A DNA stretch of 64,000 bases from Cristatella mucedo (GCA_009760855.2 WPIO01000272.1:64001-128000), one strand, 5' to 3'. Positions 1 through 11,740 are shown, counted from the stretch's first letter. The notes: generated by a model from the letters alone, not told the origin. Program-made: numbers and translations.

Positions 1-677
1 GCTCAAGTACCAAATAATACTAACTTAGTAAGATGGGTAACGATCTGATGCTGGGAAGCTTAAGGTCTGTAAGCATGCCGGTAGAGTAAGGATGCCGTCA
101 TATAGGTAGGCTGCAGAAAGTGCATGCCGTACTAAAGATCTAGAAAGCGATTTGTTGCTTGACGTGGAGCCTTCTAACAGGAAAAAACGCTTTACTTTTT
201 AATGGCATCATTTTTGTATCGATTAAAAAACTTTACCTGCAATCACGGCACCAAAAGTATACAAAAAATGATCACCCACCACAGGGCTCAAACCGACGAC
301 AAGCATTGTGAATAAGAAGCACATTGTCCATGGGCTAAGAGATGATAGCATCTCAGCCGTTTCAGAGCAGTGATAGAGACATACATATAAGCTGACCACT
401 GCAACAGGACTTTATGATCAACAGTGCCATAAATAGCCGAATAATTCGAGAGAGTTAGCAGAGAGAGTCTATCTAAGGCATCTTTCCTGAGGAATTCCAT
501 TTAGGCTCATAAAAGAGGTGCTTTGTAGAGTTATTAGTTCTCAAATCGACTGAACTATCTTACAATTATTGAAGCAGTAACTTATTCAGGAACTGATATA
601 GCAATAATTTATTTTGAAATAATGCTACGTGACATTAGCAAGGACAGATTCTCCAATTTCTTAAATTAGATTACTGA
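1..677. other. unassigned sequence
   Basis: AT-rich sequence without a recognisable gene, repeat or RNA. The open frame at 288-500 on the minus strand has no recognisable domain and is short enough to be chance. Confidence 0.5.
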
Positions 678-754
678 TTAATAATAATAAAAAACTTGAT
701 AAAGCGCCCTAAGAAACTCAATCTCTTTCTAAGCATTTTGCATTTGCTGCCAAG
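678..754 (-). mobile_element. LINE-A 3'-end fragment
   Basis: The (TAA) run followed by the CTTGATAAAGCGCCCT block and an inverted TCTCTTTCTAAGC block is the reverse complement of the LINE-A 3' end found many times in this window. Only about 80 bases of this copy remain; it is heavily 5'-truncated. Confidence 0.75.
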
Positions 755-1069
755 AATATAAAACAAAGTAAAATAAGCTCTTTGTCAGATATTGGCCAGC
801 CCAAGCTGTGCATTTTTAAAGTAAGCCGGAAAGAACACTTATGATGATCAAAGACGAGAAAACATTTCGCTAACGTGCATACTTATACTCTCAGACTCTG
901 GAGCTATTTACTTTGATCTCAGCTTAATATGGATATTTTAAATAATTTCTCTCCTACTTTTGTAATTTTTCCATCAAGCTGCTCCACGCTTCTCTTTATT
1001 CAAAATGTCTTAGAGCTAGCATAAATCTAAGAAATGTATTCCATAGGCATTAAATCAAATGGCTTTGCA
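755..1069. other. unassigned sequence
   Basis: AT-rich spacer between two LINE-A pieces. Nothing recognisable. Confidence 0.5.
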
Positions 1070-3925
1070 TTTTAATCTTTGTGTCATCAGTACTGTTATT
1101 CCTAAGGTGAGCAAACTTAATGTTTGTCTTTAGAATCCTCACTCAATGTGCAACACGCCACTAGTAATAAGCAACATTATTTCTGAAAAAGTTCCCAACC
1201 TGCTCGCCTTAAATGAAACTTGGCTCAAATCGGTCAACTGCCCGAAGACTAAAGACTCTAACCTGACTGGTGCTTCTTTTTCACATCTCCCGATCGATCA
1301 AAACGGGGAGGTGCAGTTGCTATTAGCAAACGCTCAAAATTTGACAAAGACCTTTGCAGTACCCTTGAAACAGTTTTTCGAATCTATTGTCTTGATTTCA
1401 ACCAAAAACAAGCTTTCGACAGTGGCAGTAATCTGTCTCCCACCAAGTACCTAGTCCTACCTTGGATATATTCGATTTTAATTAGATTCCGTGTGTACGA
1501 AATTGATCCTTCCTCGTTATAGATGATTTCAACGTTCGCTTTGGTTAATCATTAGACGCCTTTGGCACTGAATTTCGTCGAGTAAATGATTCACTGTCTC
1601 TTCTAGCTCAAATGAATGGCACTACTGACATCAATGCTCATACACTCGACCAAATGTTCTCATTCAACTGGACTTTTTCATCACCAATTATCAACAAAAA
1701 CCTGCTTACCTGACCGCATGAAGATCTCATTCAGTTTAAAATGTGTGCCCTCTTCTTCATCTAAAATCACCTGTGAATCATTAAACAGAAAGACCCTTGA
1801 CATTGATGCTGTCCCTGCGATGATATCCGACTCGAGTATTGCTGCTTAGTCCCTCATCCAACCTTCCATCATTCGTAGATTGCTACAGCGTGACACTAAC
1901 TGAAGTGCTCGACAAGTTGCACCTCTGCCTAAACATCCTGTGTTGGTGGGTCACAGACGGCCTACGGTTTACGAGAGACATTAAACTAGCTAGGTCTACT
2001 AAACCCAAGCTTGAAAAACGCACACAAGGACTGACTGTCCATCGACGACTACGAGGACTATTGTAGACCATACGAATCAATCCTAGCAAAGGCCAAGTGT
2101 AACTTCTATAGAAACATTGTTGAAGAACAGATGCACATTTCAAAAACGCTGATATCAACAATCAACCATCTCACCGCTCTTTCGTTTTCTCCTAAGCTTA
2201 GGATAGCTGCGATGATCCAGCAGATTGCTTCTCTAGCTTCTTTGTCAAGAAGATAGACAAGATCAACGAGTTCATACCTAAGATGGCAGAATCATCATAG
2301 AATGATGTACCTCAATTACCCACAGCATCTCATTATCTACATTTAAGCAAGTCACTAGTGATCTCGTCCAGAAGTTCGTATCTCAATAAAAGAAGACAGC
2401 AAGTCCTTTGGATCCTATTCCCACTTTCCTGCTCCTACGTTGTATTGATCTGCAGCTGCCATGTATAAATAACATAATTTATATGTCATTAGCCTCAGGT
2501 AATGTCCCAGAACCATTAAAAAAAGCTGTAGTCAGTCCACTTCTCAAGAAAGCGGAACTAGATCAAGAGAACTTGAGCAACCGCTGCTCAGTCCCCCTTG
2601 TAGCATTCTGATCATAGACATTGGAACGGGTCGTGGCGGAACAGCCGAACTCATATATTAAAATTTCAATCCTAGCTAGTAAGTTCCAGTCTGTTTTAGA
2701 GCTATTCAGTCCAGAGAGTTAGCATTGCTTCGCATGTACAGCGATCTATTAAGGCATTCAGACATTGTTAAAGTATCGCTGCTTGCTTTTCTCCATCTTT
2801 CTGCAGCTTTTCATACTATCGATCACCGAGTCCTTCTTGAGCGCTTCTCATGTCGCCGGGGCACTACTGAAACTGCATTGCAATAGTTCAGGTCATATCT
2901 GAATATAAGGCTCTAGAGTATTAAAGCGAACGTACAAAGATCCTCTGAGAAGACCTCTAAAAAATTGGAAATCACAGGGCTCGCTGCTTCGTCCTGTCAT
3001 TTTTACATTGTATACACTATCTCTAGCTGCATTGATTGCCCAGCCAAATATAGGCCTTTACTTCTATGCGGATGACACTAAGTTGTACCTTTGCCTTAAT
3101 TTCTGCCAGCCCTCGAGCACTTCAAAGTTTCTCAACTCTTTTTGTGCATGCATTTATTAAATCAACCATTTATCAATACATCAATTATATATCATTTAAA
3201 AAATCAAATGGATGGCAGCTAAATTGTTACTGTGAATGGTGAAAAACCAAATTACTAGTTAAGGGCAAAGTAAAAATTATTCAGAAATTGGGAAGCCTAA
3301 CGCTCAAAGCCGGCTCTACCAACATATCTCCTGTTGAATATGCAGGAAATCTAGGTGTCATTTTTTTCAAAGTGACCGCATTTTATACGACTACATCAGC
3401 TCCGCAATCAAGTGCGCCTACTCTCAGCTACATAACATTGCTAAAAGTCCGGCTTGCTTAGGCGGATAAATTACATATAGGTTGGCTCATGCAGTTGTTA
3501 CATTCCGTCTTGACTTTTGCAACTCACTGCTTGCTGGTCTATCGGCATGTACAATTAGAAGGCTATAGCTGGTGCAAACTCATTGACTAGGTTTGTTTCT
3601 TGTGAACTTCACATTCGCCTTATCCCACCCATTCTCGACGACCTGCCCTCGCTCATAGTCTTCAACTCGTCGACTTCATGGTTTTTGCTCACTTTAGATC
3701 CCTCTATTATTTTGCTCCAGCATACTTATCGTCTCTACTGCCACACCAGACTTTGCAATGTTCAACTTTCTTTTTGGAATTAACCCTTTACCTATACCCC
3801 GCACAAACCTTGAAATCATTTCGAGATGGTGCCTTTATTTTGCATGCTCCAAAATCCTGAAAATAACTGTTGACTTGTGTCGAGACATCCCCTGACTTGA
3901 ACACATGTTTAGAAAAATGCAACGA
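1070..3925 (+). mobile_element. LINE-A, long decayed copy (endonuclease to C-terminus)
   Basis: Conceptual translation in shifting frames follows the LINE-A order. An endonuclease piece at 1146-1454 has a LLALNETWL motif, an active-site strand of APE-type endonucleases. A linker follows (1616-2066). The reverse transcriptase starts near 2408 (SLASGNVPEPLKKAVVSPLL) and reaches a YADDTKLYLC active-site box near 3067-3096. A C-terminal region extends to about 3925. Many stops and frameshifts, and an AT-rich insertion near 3150-3205, show it is an old dead copy. Family placement in the CR1/L2 group is from the RT motif pattern. Confidence 0.8.
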
Positions 3926-3937
3926 TTAATGACTGCA

Positions 3938-4940
3938 CGAATCAGCTCAAAATCTAGGTGTAATATTCCAAAGCGACCTCTCGTTAGACGACCATGTCAG
4001 CTCCACAGTCAAATCCACCTATTCTCAGCTTCATAACATTGCTAAAATTCGGGCTTGCTTAGATAAGGATACCACGTCTAAGTTAGCCCATGCATTCGAG
4101 ACATCTCGTCTCGACTTCTGCAATTCACTGCTTACTGGCCTACCAGCATGTGCGATCCGCCGATTGCAGCTGGTGCAAAACTCTGCAGCTAGGCATGTCT
4201 GTTGTGAGCGTCACAGTTGCCACATTACTCCACTTCTCGCCGAGCTGCACTGGCTACCAGTCAAGCAACAGATTGACTTCAAGGTTTTGTCGCTCACTTT
4301 TAGGTCCCTTCATTCTATGGCTCTAGCCTATCTCTCAGATAGACTACCCCACCAGGCCAAGCATCGTACCAGCCGCTTTTCGGAATCCAACATTCTAGAA
4401 ATAACTCGCACAAACCTTAAATCCTTTGGAGACCGTGCATTTAGTTCGTATGCTCCCAAAGCCTGGAACTCCCTCCCGACCTGCGTCAGAAAATCCCCTG
4501 ACCTGACCATATTTAAAGGGAACTTAAAAACGCACGTATTTAGGACAGCATTAAGTGGGTCCCTGTGATTCGTCCTTGATGTGCTTATGTGTGCCGACAC
4601 TGTGCATGCTGCCACTAAGAGCTGGTTTGGTCTAGCGGTTAAGGTGATCGCCCCGACTAAGGTTTTACTGAGGTCGTGGGCTCGAGCTCCAAGGCATATA
4701 TGAAGCGCTTAAATAGAGATTAATTTCTCTTGGGGTGCTATATAAATGAATTATTACTATTATTATAACCACATTTGCATGCTGACCCTGTGCATGTCAC
4801 CCCTAACCATATCACTCATTTTTCTCCAGCATGATTTTACATAGCGTTCAACAGCATTTCACTTTGCAGCAAATATAAAGCGCCTAGAAAGAGATTAAGT
4901 TCTCTGAGGGCGCTTTATCAAGGGCATTATTATTATTATT
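3938..4940 (+). mobile_element. LINE-A 3' half, interrupted by a SINE
   Basis: A 5'-truncated copy that abuts the previous one in the same orientation. It contains the C-terminal domain (open at 4164-4568, ending in the family's FRTALSGSL), then the 3' UTR, the terminal hairpin (AAAGCGCC ... GGGCGCTTT) and an ATT-repeat tail near 4920-4940. A tRNA-derived SINE splits the 3' UTR at about 4619-4766: the UTR text stops at CCACTAA and resumes at ACCACATTTGC. Confidence 0.85.
4619..4766 (+). mobile_element. tRNA-derived SINE (SINE-1), nested in LINE-A
   Basis: A tRNA-like head has an A-box-like TGGTCTAGCGGTTAAGG at 4628-4644 and a B-box-like GGGCTCGAGCTCC at 4678-4690. The body then switches to a tail closely resembling the LINE-A 3' end (AAGCGC ... 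AGAGATTAA ... TCTCTTGGGGTGCT) and ends in ATT repeats. The head marks a Pol III SINE, and the shared tail suggests LINE-A machinery mobilised it. It is not a functional tRNA: no acceptor stem or anticodon arm is preserved. Confidence 0.85.
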
Positions 4941-4942
4941 AT

Positions 4943-5165
4943 TTAGTGGTTTTATTTTGATTTGACTTGTATGTGCGTATGAGTTTTTCCACAAACCTTA
5001 GTTGCATGCAGACCCTGAGCATGTCACCATGAACCATATCATACTTATTGTTTAGTGAGCTTACTACAATTAACCGTTCGATCATGTTTCCTCTGCAGCA
5101 AATATGAATCGCCCCGAGAGAGATTGACTTCTCCGGGATGCTTTATGAAGCGTGCTATTAATAAT
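4943..5165 (+). mobile_element. LINE-A 3' UTR fragment
   Basis: A diverged second 3' UTR directly downstream of the previous LINE-A tail. Recognisable blocks are TGCATGCAGACCCTGAGCAT, CTGCAGCAAATATGAATCGC and a mutated terminal hairpin. It is non-coding. Confidence 0.7.
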
Positions 5166-5421
5166 ATTGAAACTCTTTATTGCAGCACCCATCTTACTTC
5201 GGATAATATAAACTGCAATGTTTTTTTTATTTAAAGAGTTTTTTCGCACTCTCTAGTTATCTTAAATTTTTTATGGCTCCCAGATAATTCAATTATATCA
5301 GCGACTTGTTTACTCTGTTGCTTTCGTTGTGTTCAAGCCCGACAGTAATACGAGTAAGAGTAGTAAGTGACTTCTTACGTTCCGAAAAACTTGATGACAC
5401 CCAAATCGTGACATCTAACAA

Positions 5422-5575
5422 AAATAATAATAACAATAAAGCACTTGATAAAGCGCCCTCGGATAATTCAACCTCTGTCTAGGCACTTTACATATGCTGC
5501 AAAGGGAAACTCGATTGAATGGTGAGTAATATCATGCTTGATAAACAACATGAATAACACGGTTAGGGGCCTACT
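5422..5575 (-). mobile_element. LINE-A 3'-end fragment
   Basis: A (TAA)n-like tail, the inverted terminal hairpin block and the 3' UTR (ATCATGCTTGATAAACAACA, then AACACGGTTAGGGGCC) in reverse orientation. The copy is 5'-truncated within the UTR. Confidence 0.8.
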
Positions 5576-5667
5576 AACATGATTGCATTAAATCCAAAGC
5601 TAAAACCAAAGATTTAAACTCATTATTTGCTATATTGAATTAAATTTGCTTATAATTGGCTTGTGAT

Positions 5668-5800
5668 AGCAGGGGCCGTGATATCACAGGGATTAATGTG
5701 TTAACTTTTCACGACCTGGTTTGAATCCTGGAGTTAGCTAGCTTTTCTTGCCAGCTGCAGATGACATTACGGCTATTCTGCCCCCACTAAACGTGACTGT
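5668..5800 (+). mobile_element. possible second SINE family (SINE-2) copy
   Basis: A perfect-looking Pol III B box (GGTTTGAATCC) is preceded by CTTTTCACGACCT and followed by a GATGACATTACGGCTATTCTGCC block. The same arrangement recurs at 57600-57740 (CTTTTCACGACCT, TTCTAATCC, GTGATAGCCGTTAAGGCTCTTCTGCC), which supports a dispersed tRNA-derived family distinct from SINE-1. No tail or target duplication could be defined. Confidence 0.5.
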
Positions 5801-6889
5801 TAAATAACCTACTATGTTTATTTTAGAATTTTCGAATCTTTTATTACTTTCAGTCTCTACTTCGTATCTTCTGAAGTGCCATTACCAAATAGTTCTAATA
5901 TGACATAGAAATTTTTCAATGTACAGGACAGTAGCTAAAATGCAAAGTCCTTTCATCACTGAATAACTTGCTTTACAAAATTCACTTCACGCCTCTGAAT
6001 TCTATGAACGTATATATATTAACGTATACAGAATATGTTCCTAGTATAAGCAGTCGATTTACATGATGTTTATCTTTCTATTTAGTATTTAGGCAGCCAC
6101 ACCAGACCTGGATTTTGTGGCTTTATTGCTTAGTATTTTACTTTGTTTCGAACGAGCAGCTTGCATCACTATAACTTGTTCACTAGTGGTCGGATCGAGC
6201 TCTTGTCTGCCTTTGCTCTTTGTCATTTCAAAAATGGAGGATGATCGCAATGAGATTAATTCTAACCAAAATGCAACATCACGGTGTTGTTGAGTTATAA
6301 TCGACTTGTAATTTTGGCCCACCAGCAATATTTCACTAGCCTACCATTTAGTATTTGACTGGTACATTTAAAGATTTTTTCCATTCAGAAGGCAGTGTTT
6401 ATCTCCCCCCAGGGTATTTTCTCAGGTTTAGAACGCTTGCACGTTACGACACGTGAAAACATGCAGAGGGCCACAGCTAACAATCGTCGATCGTCTGCTG
6501 CAAGCCTGGTGATAGCCACCCAGAGGATCTGCTGCTATATTAATGAAGCTGGTGAATCAGCTGACCTTTCCTGACTTTACCGAACGTTTATTTGCCTGAT
6601 TCTTTGTCGAAGAATAAGCACGGATGTAGGTTCCTTTTTGGCTTATTAAAAACTGGTACACAATTTCTTACAATTATATTTTATTAGCTAGAACGAGATT
6701 TATTTTTACCACTGGAATTTGAAATGGTAACATGTATTAGTATCTACTATTGTGCAGTTCGGTTAATTCTAATATTATTAATTATAACAATATCAATTTG
6801 TTTAGTAACCTTGGAGAACTGTATAAATTTCATGGTACTTTGTATATGTTTCAAAGGAGGCACGGTCTAATGGTTAGCGGTAGCATGTT
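5801..6889. other. unassigned sequence
   Basis: No recognisable gene or repeat. The minus-strand open frame at 6089-6328 (79 codons) has no motif I recognise. Confidence 0.45.
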
Positions 6890-8105
6890 TAATGACAACA
6901 AGCAAAACATGGTTAGATATGACATGCACCTGGTCAGCACTCAAAGACGGTTAGTGGATGCATGCATAGTGCCAGCACTTGTAGGCACACAAATTACACA
7001 TTACAATAGAAAATAAATGCTATCATAAATAGGTGCATTTTTGTTTTCTTTTTAGATATGGTTAAGTTAGGGGATGTCATAACGGCATTCGGAAGTGATC
7101 GTCAGGCTTTGAGATCACAGTAACGGTCTCCACAAGATTTGAGGTACATTCAAGGTATAGGTATACGATTATATTCAGTAAAAGCTCTTTCAATTCTTAG
7201 AGATGAGAGAATAGATCTGATAGGTAGGCTGGAGCCGAAGTATTAAGTGACCTAAAAGTGAGGAACAGAACCTTTAAGTCAATGCTTTGCCTGCATGCGA
7301 GCCAGTGCAGGTCCGCTAGATATGATGGCATGATAGGTATCTTAGACTCTCTCGAAAGTCATGCATTGTTGAACTGTGTTGCACTAGCTGTAAGCATCTG
7401 CTTGGACCGGCCGGTAGACCAGGCAATAGTGAGTTTCGCAAGTCAAGACGAGATGTTACAAATGCATGGACCAACTTAGATGTGATATGCCAGACTAAGC
7501 AAGTGAAAATTTTACAAATGTCATGTAACTGAAAATATGCAAGCTTGACTTGGAAGGTGATGTGGTCATCTAACGAAAGGTCAGTGTGGAACATTAAATG
7601 TAGATTTCACACAGATTAATCTAAGATATTTTCCTGTTTCTGAATCCTAATCGTTCTACCAATAATGAGTACGTTGACTTTATCATCATTCAATTTCGGC
7701 AAGTTGGCTTCCATCCCTGTGCGGAAGTCAAATACACAAAGGAAGCGATTGAGATTACTAGCCCTGGTACATGGCTGGGAGATATCAAAGCAAAGGTACA
7801 ACCGAGTATTGCAGCGAAAGCCTAAATAGGTGCCTCGCAGTTACATCAGCAAACGGGTCAGTATAAAACTTGAAAGTAACCAGACCAAGCCCTGGAGTAC
7901 TTCGCACTACAGGGATTTCTCTAATGTTTTTGTTCGTATACTCAAATATTCTGGAGCGTTCACATGACTTGAACCGTTGCCGTGCAGTACCAGTGCTACT
8001 TGGGAGATGCCAGAAGGGCCTGGAAATTACTTAGTGATCGGTAGTATCAAAAGCAGACGAACTAAGTTGATCGAGATCGAGAAAAACAATCAGAGCTACT
8101 AAATC
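6890..8105 (-). mobile_element. LINE-A 3' half, decayed
   Basis: Read on the minus strand it runs from the RT core (a block resembling LLVLLDLSAAFDT near 8040-8100) through a degenerate GVPQG region near 7880-7930 and the C-terminal domain (7316-7594, with [14 protein letters not shown]) into the 3' UTR near 6900-7020. No intact terminal hairpin or tail remains. Frames are broken repeatedly. Confidence 0.75.
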
Positions 8106-9220
8106 ATAGTCTTCATTTTATAATAACCATAGCTTCACTATGGATAAATATTCTAAATAGATCTTTATGTAAGCATGCTCTATCTTACCTGCATTAATTG
8201 CACCGTATAATAAATGAAACAGAAATACTGAGCAGCGAGACATCACGTAGGCAATAAATATGTGCTGACGTATACAATCAGACTTGGTTCATTGAAAACC
8301 GAGCATTATGCAGGCTCGTTTTGTCAGTATAGCACAAAATCATACTCAGTTATTTCTAATTACACTCTAAACATCAAAGTTAGATCGTTGAATATATAGC
8401 AATTAAATTTTCACTAAAGCTAATCCAAAAAAAAATTTATTCTCAGAAAATATTAACATTATTTGTTGCAGTGTCATAAAGCTTTTAGGCTATTCACAAG
8501 TCATGATTGTCATGAGCCCTTGTACAATAAATGAATATGATGTAGATACGTTTTGAGGTTCGGTTCAGAAGCGATTTATTTGTCCTTCTTAATTTTTAGA
8601 TGGCTGTCCATGCTCGAAAGGTATTTTATATAGACATGCGGGCCTAATAAAAATATATATGTGCCATACGGTTAAGCTCTGATTATTTAAAAATAAAAAA
8701 GAAAACAGCTCTGATAGAAGCACTGTTTCCATAGTTTTTATAATGATAAATGTAAAGCATTAAGCCAGGTTTTGACTCAAGCCAATAATCACAGATTTCT
8801 ATAGCTGATTAACACATTTGAAGATTTGTTTACTAGACGATATTCAAATAATAAATTTTTATCCCATTGGTTGAGCGTTTAGGTAAGCACTGGTTATAAA
8901 TTTGATGCAGCATATGCAGATAGCAACTCGTGTGCACGGTGCTCTTCTTCTTCGAGGCTATTAGCATGGAGCTTCCCCAAAAAAAGATTAGCTCGATGTT
9001 TGTATTCAATAGAGCCAGATACAATTAAGCTATTAAAGCATAGGTACCTTGAACTTGGGTGTTCCAAAGATGCCTGCATCATCGAGGTCGTAGTAGTCCT
9101 CATTTAAATATAGATCTTGGATCTTGAGCCTGCGATACACTACTTGTATTTTGAGAACGGTTTTTGGCCCAAGCTCTCAATCAGAAAATATGTATCCTAG
9201 GCTCTTATATGGGTAAACAC
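8106..9220. other. unassigned sequence
   Basis: AT-rich, without recognisable coding or repeat structure. The two overlapping minus-strand frames at 8833-9103 have no known domain. Confidence 0.45.
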
Positions 9221-9370
9221 TATAATTCATTTATATAATTTATTTGTATAGCGCCCCAAGATAACTAAATCTCTATTCAGGCGCTTTACATATACCTCAA
9301 GGCTCAAGCCTGCGACCTCAGCCAGACCTTAGTCGGAGCGAGCACCTTAACCGCTGGACCAACCCAGCTC
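9221..9370 (-). mobile_element. tRNA-derived SINE (SINE-1), minus strand
   Basis: Reverse complement of the same SINE as at 4619. The tail lies on the left (AATTCATTTATATAA, then GCGCCCCAAGATAACTAAATC). The B box (inverted, near CTCAAGCCTGCGACC) and A box (inverted, near CCTTAACCGCTGGACCAA) are on the right. The right end is at about CCCAGCTC. It looks complete and moderately diverged. Confidence 0.85.
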
Positions 9371-10634
9371 GGTGAGCATCGGAGCCAATTGGCCAGGGAG
9401 CAGCTGTCCTCCGTGTCTAAAGAGGCACAGCTGTCACTGATACCAACGATCACGAGAATTTTCTTTCAGCTAATTTAAATTCAATAGGTTTCAACTAGAT
9501 TGTCAGGGCAATACGCCAAACCGTTTCTTCACACGGGTTAACTAGCTTTTGGTATCTTTCTACTGTATACCTTAATTTAGATTTTATTGGCATATAGAAG
9601 AAACAAAAAGGCTGCCAAATTACCAGTGCCGTATACTAGTAGAATTCAGCAACCATAATATTGCATGTGTTACCGTCCATCAGCAAAATATTTCACACAC
9701 ACTCTCTAAGAAGGCAAATATTAAAGACGTATGCAATTTTAAATAAAAAAAACAAGCCCATATTGCCTGATAAATGCATTTTCAAATCAATCAGCAATCC
9801 AACTTTCTGGATGCAAGCTTGTTAGTACGAGTGAGCATTGAAACTGGCAATACCTTACTGCTTGCATTTAGTAGCCATATTTTTCACGAATTTCACTTCT
9901 ACCTTGTTGACCTATTCTTTTTTTGTGAGGTAATGGCAAATGAACAGCTATCTTTTTCGACCTTTAGTAGTTATATCTGTAATAGGTGCCAAGTAACTTA
10001 ATTCTCCGCCAAAATTCTACGGCTGATATTTTCCAGACCACGTATTTTAAATGAAAGCAACTTTGAATGTGCTGCGTTTTTTACAACGTATAGGGTGGAA
10101 GCAGAAGGTGTCTTCAATCACCAGTCTATTGGTTTTCAATTCAATCTAGTTGTACCCATGCTTGGTCTAGAGCTAAAAAATACAAATTGCACTTCATGTG
10201 GACACACACCTGCACCAGGTCCAGGAGCCAGTCCAGCTTTACAGGCATTATGCTGCACAGATACACCCTCTAAACATCTCAAGACTTTTTTAGATCCCTC
10301 TAAGGCTGTGAACTGTTTACGAAACTCCCTGGAACATGCAACTCTTGTCACACTTGAGCATGCAGTTATTAATGCACTGAACTCGTGCATTCACGAGTGT
10401 GTATTCGTTTTGCTCTACAGGATGGAAAACGATCTTGGGGTTACGTGATTTCGTAGCATGTTTGTTTTTCTAGGACCCAGGGCTAAACTCTATAAGGAGG
10501 ATCAGCAAATGAAACCTGGGAGGCTATGGTACCTTTGCCGTGGAGATTCACCTGAGAGCTGCATATAGCTCAACGTGGCGTCCGGCATAATGCTGGACCA
10601 TAGGGGGTTGCCAATGCAAATGGTTCAGTCGAGC
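9371..10634. other. sequence upstream of the LTR palindrome, one unexplained ORF
   Basis: No known repeat recognised. A 117-codon plus-strand frame at 10095-10448 contains several cysteines and a proline/glycine-rich stretch, but no recognisable domain, and an 84-codon minus frame overlaps it. A CTATAAGG at about 10490 is TATA-like. Before the LTR insertion this stretch would have lain directly upstream of the receptor gene, so it may hold displaced promoter sequence. That is inference. Confidence 0.4.
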
Positions 10635-10638
10635 ATTG
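10635..10638. repeat. target-site duplication, left copy (ATTG)
   Basis: ATTG immediately precedes the TGTAGC terminus and is repeated immediately after the GCTACA terminus at 13118-13121. A 4-bp duplication is within the range made by LTR-retroelement integrases. Confidence 0.75.
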
Positions 10639-11037
10639 TGTAGCACCCTGCTGGCTTTGGCTGAATTTTAGCGCGAACAAGAGCTGTTCGGCGGCGGGCT
10701 AGAGCCCCTTTGTCCTGGAGCAGTGAGCCAGAGAGGAGCGTCAGTGCGGTTAGAGAGGAAGCGCTTAGGAGCAGGCCAGGAAGCTCAGAGACGAACAGCG
10801 GCGATTCGGCCTTTAGAATTGGTCCTATACTCGCGGAAGCTGCTGATAGATGTTGGCTGGCCTGTCAACCCCCGCCTTCCCTCTTCCCAAGAAAGAAGCG
10901 TCTGGAACCCATTCGCCATTCAAGCTGGACGGAGGTGCCCTGCCAGTGGCCTGGGAACGGTAGTCATTCCTTTCCGTAATGGGCCAAGGTGTCCGGGCCC
11001 AATACCACTAAACTCTCGCCCCATTGTCTCAGCCAAG

Positions 11038-11045
11038 TATTTAAG
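11038..11045 (+). promoter_or_regulatory. LTR TATA-like box
   Basis: TATTTAAG, about 400 bases into the LTR, is a plausible U3 core promoter that would direct transcription rightward, toward the receptor gene. Its mirror image at 12711-12718 would direct transcription leftward. Confidence 0.5.
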
Positions 11046-11359
11046 AGTCGAGCGACGCTCGCTCTGGGTCTTTTGCCTCGTGTCTTTTTGTCTTTGGTCC
11101 GGCTTCGACGCCGTCGCACTCGTTTCTCTGAAAGCGAGGGAGGAGGGCGGGCTGTTCGCCGGCGATTGACGGAACAAGACGAGACAGCGCTAGGAGGATT
11201 CGGTGGAACCCCACCGAATATGGTCGTATCGCGCCCGAGCTGGCATTTTGTGTGTTCTTTTGTGTTTTGTGTTTCTTTTGTGTCGTGTGTGTGCGCGCTA
11301 GCACGTGGTCTCGGCATAGGGATTTGCCGGCGCGAGCTAGGCGTAGTTGGCGTGTGTGG

Positions 11360-11720
11360 AGCTCTAGTTCACCGGGTAGGGTTTAGGCTCCGGGTCGCGC
11401 TTCAGTGTGGAGAATTATTTCCTCCGCAGGAGTGCTTGAGTTGGCGTGTGTGGAGTATTCCGGTCGCACTGGTGGAAACCGAGTTCTAGTTCACCGGGTA
11501 GGGTTTAGACTCCGGTTCGCACTTCAGTGTGGAGAAGTACTCCCTCCGCTCGAGTGTTTAAGTGGCGTGTTTGGGGTATTCCCTCGGCACAGGTGGGAAC
11601 GGATTCCTAGTTCACCGGTTAGGGTTTAGGGTCCGGGTCGCGCTTAGTGTAGAGGAGTATTCCCTCCGCAAGAGTGTTGAACGTGCGAGGAGTGTGGAGA
11701 TAAAGCTGAACTAGACGCGC
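11360..11720 (+). repeat. three ~120-bp tandem units inside the LTR
   Basis: CTAGTTCACCGG(G/T)TAGGGTTTAG recurs at 11364, 11486 and 11606, a spacing of 122 and 120. Each is followed by a CTCCGGGTCGCGCTT-like block, a GTGTGGAGA-like block and a CCTCCGC block. The array lies between the TATA-like box and the poly(A) signal, so it would be in the transcribed leader. It is mirrored in the right LTR near 12040-12400. Confidence 0.75.
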
Positions 11721-11740
11721 AGCGACTTTGTGCGCTTGCG

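Noticed and set aside
4619-4690. tRNA gene
   Set aside because: A- and B-box-like motifs are present, but no cloverleaf arms are preserved and the tail is LINE-derived; three dispersed copies show that it is a SINE.
10710-11629. Long open frames in the LTR arms (up to 166 codons, on both strands)
   Set aside because: They overlap on both strands, are mirrored exactly by the other arm, and have no recognisable domain. They are expected by chance in GC-rich DNA.
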